Position numbers and translations under genes: made by a program. The notes beneath the pieces are model-generated. The model searched no databases, was not told the origin of the DNA, and saw only the letters and a program-made list of their open reading frames with translations. This document shows, one piece after another, positions 60,730-64,000 of a stretch of DNA of 64,000 nucleotides; position 1 is the first letter of the stretch; the number at the start of each line of letters is the position of its first letter. Origin of the DNA: Acidobacteriota bacterium. Its GTDB lineage: Bacteria; Acidobacteriota; Terriglobia; Bryobacterales; Bryobacteraceae. Where the stretch lies: contig JAPKYZ010000021.1 in assembly GCA_026394055.1 (NCBI GenBank), forward strand, positions 1-64,000, given 5' to 3'.

Positions 60730-63699
60730 CTAGTTCTTCGTGATCGTCTCGTCCAGGTTCAGCAGCACACGGGCCAGCGCGGTCCAGGCGGCTTGCTCAC
60801 CGCGGGCTTTTTGTTTGTTCAGGAATGACAGCAGCTCATCGCGCTCAGCCGCATCCGGAGCGCGCGAGACGCAGCGCCGGAACGCGAAGGTGAGGCGTTC
60901 ACTATCGGTCTTGCCACCCTCTTTCAGGGTCTTGTCGGCCAACGCTTGGGCCAGCTCGACAAACAGCGGCTCATTCAACGTGGTCAGTGCTTGCAACGGC
61001 GTGTTGGAGCGGGACCGGCGCACGCAGCTGATGTCGCCGTTGGGCGCGTCAAAGTTGGTCAGCATCGGATACGGCACGCTGCGGTAGCGGAACGTGTAGA
61101 GCGCCCGGCGATACCGGCTGCCGTCCTTGGCTTCGCTCCAGATCTTGGGGCCGTAGCTCGATGGCGGCTGGAACAAGAAGTCCGGCGCGGGCGGGTAGAC
61201 GCTGGGGCCGCCCACCTGAGCGTTCAGCCGGCCACTGGCGGCCAGCGCGATGTCGCGCACAATCTCACCTTCCACGCGAAAGCGGGCACCACGTGCCAGC
61301 AGGCGATTGTAAGGGTCTTTCGCCAGCAGCTCCGGCGTGACGTTGGAGGACTGCTTGTACGTGGCGGAGGTGACGATGGAGCGGTGCAGCTTCTTCAAGC
61401 TCCAGCCTTGATCCATCAGATCAACGGCCAGCCAGTCCAGCAGTTCGGGATGCGAAGGTGTTTCGGCCTGCTTGCCCAGGTCTTCGCTGGTGGCCACCAG
61501 ACCCGTGCCGAAGTACGACTGCCAGACGCGGTTGACGATGGAGCGCGCAGTGGTGGGCGCTTGGCGATCGGTCATCCAGCGGGCAAGCGTCAAGCGGTTG
61601 GTGGGGGCACCGGCGGGCAGCGGGTTCAGGAAGGAGGGCACGCCAGGCGTCACCGTCTTGCCGGGCTTCAAGAAGTCGCCTCGCATCAGCAGGTGCGTCT
61701 CGCGGCCGCCATCGCGGCTCTGCAACACCAGCTGCGAAGTGCCTTCGGGGTGCGCCGCCCAAAGAGCAGCCAGCTCCTCATTCTGGCGCTTCCATTCGGG
61801 CACCGTGGTGCGGAAGTTCGAGAACGTCAGCGCTGGGACGGCTTCGCCCGAGGCCGCGGAGGCCACTGCAAGGCGGAAGCGGCCCAGGTTGTGGTTCTGG
61901 TTGTCGTCGGAGTTCCAGCCGCCATGGTTCTGCTTCAAGTAGACGTGCAACACAGTGCCTTGCTCAAAGCCGACCGGCTTTTCAAAGACGAACACGGCCT
62001 GGCGCGGCTGATTGCGCGTGCCGGGGCCGGAATCGATGCCCCAGGCGGTGTTGGCATCGCCATCGATGGCAAAGTCAATCGGCCCGGTGACGCGGAGCCC
62101 TTGCTTCTGGGCGTCGCTCTTGTCGTGATACATCGCCTCCAGCGGCGTCTTCGGCAGGTTGACGTCGGCGCTGGCGCGGAGAATCTTGACCTTCTCTTTT
62201 TTGTCGGGCGCATTGGCCGGGGCCACTTCCACTTCGAACTCGGTGAGTGCCGCCGTGCCTTTGGGGGACCGGCCGGGGCCGCCCATGGGCAGATCAGGGT
62301 CCATCAGCAGTTCGAGCCGCACGGCGCCGACTTGCTTCAAATCAGTCTTCAGCGTCAGGTGCGCGCGATGCTTGGTGGGCGCATAGCCAGCCTGCAGCAT
62401 GCCGTTGTCCGGCATTCCGATATAGCGCGCCCCACCGGTGGAGATGTCTTCCACTTCCGGCTTCACCACGGTCCAGGAAGGCTGCTTAGCAAGGAGCCCC
62501 TCTTTCCAGGCCGCGAAGCGCTTTTCCCAATCCGGGTTGCGGTGCTTCAGTTCGTCTTCCACTTCGCGCGTGCGGCGGTAGATCTCAGCGCGCTTCATCT
62601 CTTCGGCGGGCGTGAAGACGCGGATGGAGCCTTCGTGCGAATCGTTCAGGAAGGCGAACAGCTGGTAATACTCTTCCTGCTTCAACGGGTCGAACTTGTG
62701 GTTGTGGCACTGCGCGCACTGGATGGTGACGCCCAACATCGACTTGCCGACGGCGTCCATGCGGTCAAACATGCTCTCCATGCGGAACTGTTCCGGGTCG
62801 ATGCCACCTTCTTCGTTCACCATTGAGTTGCGCAGGAACCCAGTGGCGACGCGCTGATCTTGCGTGGCGTTCGGCAGCAGATCACCAGCCAGTTGTTCAG
62901 TGATGAACTGGTTGTAGGGCAGGTCACGATTCAAGGCGTTGATCACCCAATCGCGGTAGAAAAAGACGTTGCGCTGCTTGTCCTTCTCAAAGCCATCAGA
63001 ATCGGCGTAACGCGCTGCGTCCAGCCAGTGGCGCGCCCAGCGTTCGCCATAGTGCGGGGAGGCGAGCAACCGGTCGACGGCCTTCTCATAAGCGCGCGGC
63101 GATTTGTCGGCCACAAACTGATCCACTTCCTGCGGCGTGGGCGGCAGACCCGTCAGGTCGAGCGCGAGGCGGCGTAGCAACGTCGCTTTGTCGGCAACGG
63201 GCGATGGCTTCAAGCCTTCGCGCTCCAGCTTGGCCTGGATAAAACGGTCGATCGGGTGGGCCACTTTGCCAGCCGGTAGCGCGGCCTTCACGGGCGGCAC
63301 AAAGGCCCAGTGCTTCTTTACCGTCGCCTCCACCGAAAGCTCGTCCGGCCAATTGGCGCCCTGTTCGATCCAGCGTTTGATCACGTCAATCTCGGCCGCG
63401 GGCAAGGGCTTGCCACCCATCGGCATGCGGGCCTGATCGCCCAAGCCAGCAATGCGTTGGTACAAGCTGCTGTCGGCCGCCTGTCCGGCGTGCAGCGTGC
63501 GGGCGGCCACTGATTTCGAATCGAGCCGCAGATTGCCCAGTTGCGCTTTCGCGCCGTGGCAACCGTTGCAGGCGCGGTTGAAGATCGGCTGTACGTCGCG
63601 GGCGAAGTCGACACGGGCGGAATCAACACGGGCAGAATCAACACGGTCCTGCGCTTGAAGGGCAGCCAGCGGAAGGAGAAACAAGATCCAACGCATCAC
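60730..63699 (-). CDS. PSD1 and cytochrome c domain-containing protein (DUF1549/DUF1553)
   Basis: A 989-residue exported protein, longer than its paralogue at 30206 because of a beta-rich insert (about 430-620, with [16 protein letters not shown] and [16 protein letters not shown], discoidin-like). Signal peptide [13 protein letters not shown]; cytochrome motif CNGCH; DUF1549 block [19 protein letters not shown] and [22 protein letters not shown]1553 block [17 protein letters not shown] and [13 protein letters not shown]. Just after the signal peptide, VDSAR is repeated (DNA repeat 63602-63646). Forms an operon with the DUF1501 gene downstream. Confidence 0.92.
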   Translation of the reverse strand: MMRWILFLLPLAALQAQDRVDSARVDSARVDFARDVQPIFNRACNGCHGAKAQLGNLRLDSKSVAARTLHAGQAADSSLYQRIAGLGDQARMPMGGKPLPAAEIDVIKRWIEQGANWPDELSVEATVKKHWAFVPPVKAALPAGKVAHPIDRFIQAKLEREGLKPSPVADKATLLRRLALDLTGLPPTPQEVDQFVADKSPRAYEKAVDRLLASPHYGERWARHWLDAARYADSDGFEKDKQRNVFFYRDWVINALNRDLPYNQFITEQLAGDLLPNATQDQRVATGFLRNSMVNEEGGIDPEQFRMESMFDRMDAVGKSMLGVTIQCAQCHNHKFDPLKQEEYYQLFAFLNDSHEGSIRVFTPAEEMKRAEIYRRTREVEDELKHRNPDWEKRFAAWKEGLLAKQPSWTVVKPEVEDISTGGARYIGMPDNGMLQAGYAPTKHRAHLTLKTDLKQVGAVRLELLMDPDLPMGGPGRSPKGTAALTEFEVEVAPANAPDKKEKVKILRASADVNLPKTPLEAMYHDKSDAQKQGLRVTGPIDFAIDGDANTAWGIDSGPGTRNQPRQAVFVFEKPVGFEQGTVLHVYLKQNHGGWNSDDNQNHNLGRFRLAVASAASGEAVPALTFSNFRTTVPEWKRQNEELAALWAAHPEGTSQLVLQSRDGGRETHLLMRGDFLKPGKTVTPGVPSFLNPLPAGAPTNRLTLARWMTDRQAPTTARSIVNRVWQSYFGTGLVATSEDLGKQAETPSHPELLDWLAVDLMDQGWSLKKLHRSIVTSATYKQSSNVTPELLAKDPYNRLLARGARFRVEGEIVRDIALAASGRLNAQVGGPSVYPPAPDFLFQPPSSYGPKIWSEAKDGSRYRRALYTFRYRSVPYPMLTNFDAPNGDISCVRRSRSNTPLQALTTLNEPLFVELAQALADKTLKEGGKTDSERLTFAFRRCVSRAPDAAERDELLSFLNKQKARGEQAAWTALARVLLNLDETITKN
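63602..63646. repeat. 15-bp tandem repeat, three units, in frame
   Basis: Three 15-base units (63602-63616, 63617-63631, 63632-63646) encode [10 protein letters not shown] and VDFAR on the minus strand just after the PSD1 signal peptide. Units 2 and 3 differ by one base; unit 1 has diverged more. Being a multiple of three, copy changes would keep the frame. Confidence 0.85.
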
Positions 63700-63787
63700 C
63701 CCCTAATCTACACCCGCCGGTCTCGGAAAAGGGGCTCGCCACAGGGAGTGGTTCTGTGGTGGCGGCGAGGCTGATAAACTTCCCGTG

Positions 63788-64000
63788 ATGAAAATTGTTG
63801 CCCTCCTGGCCGTCGGCCTCTTCGCGTTTGCCCAGCAGACCCCCTCCAAGCGTCCCGGCTATAAGGACGCACCGCCGATTCCGGAGCAGAAGTGGCTGGT
63901 CCACGATCAGGACCGGCCCTATCCCCGCCAGATCACGCCCGGCGCCACGCCCGGAGCGGCACCCTCCGACGCCATCGTGCTGTTTGATGGCAAGAATCTC
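63788..64000 (+). CDS. DUF1080 (3-keto-disaccharide hydrolase-like) protein, 5' part
   Basis: The window ends 71 codons into the gene. A signal peptide (MKIVALLAVGLFAFAQQ) is followed by a Pro-rich linker and SDAIVLFDGKNL, the start of a DUF1080 domain, a jelly-roll fold of secreted enzymes acting on 3-keto sugars. It is divergent from the PSD1 gene, with 88 bases between. The similar domain at 10030-10716 is a separate gene. Confidence 0.75.
   Translation, partial: MKIVALLAVGLFAFAQQTPSKRPGYKDAPPIPEQKWLVHDQDRPYPRQITPGATPGAAPSDAIVLFDGKNL

Noticed and set aside
60946..62826. 626-codon frame antisense to the PSD1 gene
   Set aside because: Shadow of a verified gene with complete domains on the other strand.

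Overview
The window is 64 kb of high-GC bacterial chromosome (roughly 60-65% by eye). The gene set suggests an acidobacterium of the Solibacter/Bryobacter type: two PSD1-DUF1501 secreted protein pairs, PEP-CTERM proteins, a kinase with a membrane anchor and helical tail, many Tat signals, DUF1080 and Gfo/Idh/MocA sugar-metabolism proteins, and palindromic intergenic repeats. This placement is an inference; no rRNA or tRNA gene was recognised.

Layout. 0-4.8 kb: end of hemE interrupted by an amber codon, an antitoxin/VapC pair, a kinase-like membrane protein with degenerate catalytic motifs, and a SIMPL-like secreted protein. 4.9-16.8 kb: housekeeping and repair genes (recA, tag, an HU protein, tatA, ku), a PEP-CTERM protein, hydrolases, an ABC-F ATPase, an MgtA-type magnesium pump and a cupin. 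16.8-23.8 kb: a compact histidine operon hisI-G-D-C-HAD-B-H-F-A behind a complete attenuator (promoter, 22-residue leader peptide with six His codons, antiterminator/terminator). 23.9-26 kb: a Tat-exported FMN hydroxyacid dehydrogenase with a CxxCH motif and a beta-propeller protein. 26.2-29.1 kb: a three-gene ABC-3C type conflict system of lower GC. 29.2-34.1 kb: an MBL-fold hydrolase and the first PSD1-DUF1501 pair. 34.1-35.3 kb: a low-GC patch with a divergent RelE-like toxin/antitoxin pair and a winged-helix protein. 35.3-48.2 kb: an oxidoreductase, a glycosyltransferase, a HAD/lipoprotein/methyltransferase operon, a hybrid histidine kinase, pyruvate carboxylase, a DUF4097 protein and a second PEP-CTERM protein. 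48.2-57.1 kb: an aldolase, a PanE-like reductase, a frameshifted RelE locus, a LysR-cupin-dehydrogenase cassette bounded by 52-bp direct repeats of the neighbouring acyl-CoA ligase 3' end, that ligase, a flavin amine oxidase and a frameshifted VapBC. 57.2-64 kb: a DinB-like protein, a sugar isomerase/epimerase, a Uma2 protein, the second PSD1-DUF1501 pair and the start of a DUF1080 gene.

Four toxin-antitoxin loci lie in the window; two of the toxins carry single-base frameshifts. Three families of inverted-repeat elements, two copies each, sit mostly at gene 3' ends. The most noteworthy items are the histidine attenuator with an apparently near-leaderless leader peptide, the ABC-3C operon, the LysR cassette that looks like a small integrated element, the pseudokinase, the HAD phosphatase inside the his operon, and a lipoprotein that looks like an amidohydrolase without its catalytic barrel.
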